Shown: in pieces, positions 62,744 to 64,000 of the stretch
Position numbering within the stretch: position 1 is the stretch's first letter
Layout of the letters: every line of letters starts with the position of its first letter
Assembly: GCF_030247185.1 (NCBI RefSeq)
Contig: NC_080571.1
Span: forward strand, 12,493,631-12,557,630
Direction of reading: 5' to 3'
DNA: 64,000 nucleotides
From: Malaya genurostris
Taxonomy: Eukaryota > Arthropoda > Insecta > Diptera > Culicidae
Notes under the pieces: model-generated
What the model was told of the DNA's origin: nothing
Database searches by the model: none
What the model saw: the letters and a program-made list of their open reading frames with translations, nothing else
Translations under genes and position numbers: made by a program

Positions 62744-64000
62744 TATTTTGAGCTTGACAAGAAACTTGTAACAGGAAAAATCAAATTTCATTAGTTTTTT
62801 CTAAACGGTCGTCAATAATGACATACTTCACAAAATTCGAAGGTGTAAAATTTATCGAAATCGGTCAAGTAGCAGCTGAGCTATGATAGCTCGAATTTAC
62901 CGTTCCAACTTTTTTCCAGGCTTGGTGCTTCGCTTAACATATTTAGGCTTGGTGTTATTAGTGTTATGAGACATTAGTGTCAGACGCGAGATTAATCGCA
63001 GTATTTTGTCAATAATCGTGGAGTGAAAATACGTTATTAAAATTTGAACATTTGCTTCATCACCTATCCGCTCGTGAAAAGTTTCTTCCCGCTGCACCAG
63101 CTGAAATACCATTTCGAAAAAAAAACTGCCATCCAAAGCATTGAACCGAACCAAAGCCCTCGTCAGACAAAATGCTCCAAACTGTAACCTATGACATCCA
63201 CTCAACTATTGCATCAATAATGGACAAAAGGGAGATTTGTGCACCCATCGGTTGAAAAACGCTTGATTATGACTATAATTTTATCTCACTCAGGTAAAGC
63301 AATGCGCATCTCTCACGCTTCCGGAAATTAGATCCCTCGTTGGTTACAAACACTCCAATGTAGAATGAATAATTCAGTATACGCTAATCAGTAAGCAAAT
63401 GCGCTATAATTTTAGTTGTAGTGATCAGTCATTAATTTCTCCACTTGTGTTATTTTTTTTAATAGTTTCCCTACAGAGTGTGATATAATGGCAACACTAC
63501 GTGTTTGTATTTGGTGTATGTTTTTTGTCAAACTAATCCCTTAATTTGTTTTGCTCGGTATAACACAGTAGAAGTCTTCACGAACGGCAGTAAAAAGGAC
63601 ATCCCTAACCAAAGTCAATGGAAATCGTTCCAGTCGGCGGTATCCAGCAACAATATGCAAACTAGAACTACTTTTCGATTAAACCGATTCCTGGTAATGC
63701 TGATTCAATGAGGCAAGTCAATTTCACAAGCCTTTTGATAGAACAATTTTTCATCCAGTTTCACATAATCAACAGTAATTAGAACCTTTCCGTTCAGCTG
63801 GGCCCCGCCCTGCTACAGTTTAACCATTGTAATCAAGAGACTAATTATCAATTGCGCTCAATAGCTGCAATAAATTTTCCCTGCACCATTGTTCCGGCTG
63901 GACGCTGATGGACGGAGTAGCTGCCCGTAGATGGAAATGGACGCAGCAATTCCAAACGAAACCCGGTGGTCGTGGTTGTAAATCACACAACACGGCTTAC
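62744..64000. other. Noncoding, apparently unique DNA
   Basis: No mobile-element protein recognised. The last ~230 bases (63770-64000) have more balanced composition. Open frames at 62897-63205 and 63505-63711 show no recognisable domain. Confidence 0.4.

Noticed and set aside
1..64000. CRISPR array, operon structure, bacterial or phage genes
   Set aside because: No regularly spaced repeats with unique spacers and no bacterial gene organisation; the window is animal DNA with transposons.

Overview
The window looks like mosquito (culicine, Aedes-like) genomic DNA made mostly of transposable elements. This rests on AT-rich eukaryotic sequence without operons and on the mix of families: mariner DD34D, the mosquito-type Tc1 relative with a DD37E triad (ITmD37E), I-clade, RTE-clade and CR1-like non-LTR elements, a BEL/Pao LTR element, Penelope-like remnants, tRNA-derived SINEs and hAT-type MITEs. 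I found no host protein-coding gene, rRNA or CRISPR array. All long open frames belong to mobile elements. The species call is inference.

Layout. 0.5-0.6 kb: solo end of ITmD37E. 1.1-2.4 kb: complete mariner with an intact transposase, 29-bp inverted repeats and a TA target. 4.2-8.6 kb: I-clade retrotransposon on the minus strand with an intact ORF2, poly(A) tail and exact 14-bp target duplication, cut off inside ORF1. 9.9-13.15 kb: decayed RTE element. 13.2-17.4 kb: old repeats and tRNA-like SINEs. 17.47-23.99 kb: complete, apparently young BEL/Pao element (270-bp LTRs, one difference seen by eye, 5-bp duplication, 1774-residue polyprotein). 24-27 kb: mostly unique DNA and SINE relics. 27.2-30.6 kb: duplicated block with two hAT-like MITEs whose 8-bp target duplications can be read, split by a CR1::mariner chimera. 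30.8-31.6 kb: Penelope-like endonuclease tail ending in a hammerhead-like motif. 32.1-33.0 kb: ITmD37E copy.

36.2-41.65 kb is a layered nest. An ITmD37E element was interrupted by a 5'-truncated RTE element (9-bp duplication). That RTE element carries an internal CR1 fragment and an ORF1-only retroposon with its own poly(A) tail and 13-bp duplication. 41.7-45.3 kb: dispersed repeats, a long (AC)n tract and a 1.67-kb element with perfect 25-bp inverted repeats and no transposase. 45.5 kb: candidate hammerhead ribozyme relic and a minisatellite. 50.2-53.7 kb: a 390-bp direct duplication enclosing CR1, Penelope-like and SINE relics. 55-61 kb: dispersed repeats, including a tandem pair. 61.45-62.74 kb: nearly full-length but broken ITmD37E copy.

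The elements do not form a pathway, but the nesting gives a relative insertion order. Judged by intact frames, LTR identity and exact target duplications, the mariner, the I-clade element and the BEL element are the youngest arrivals. Family assignments come from motifs read by eye; no database search was possible.
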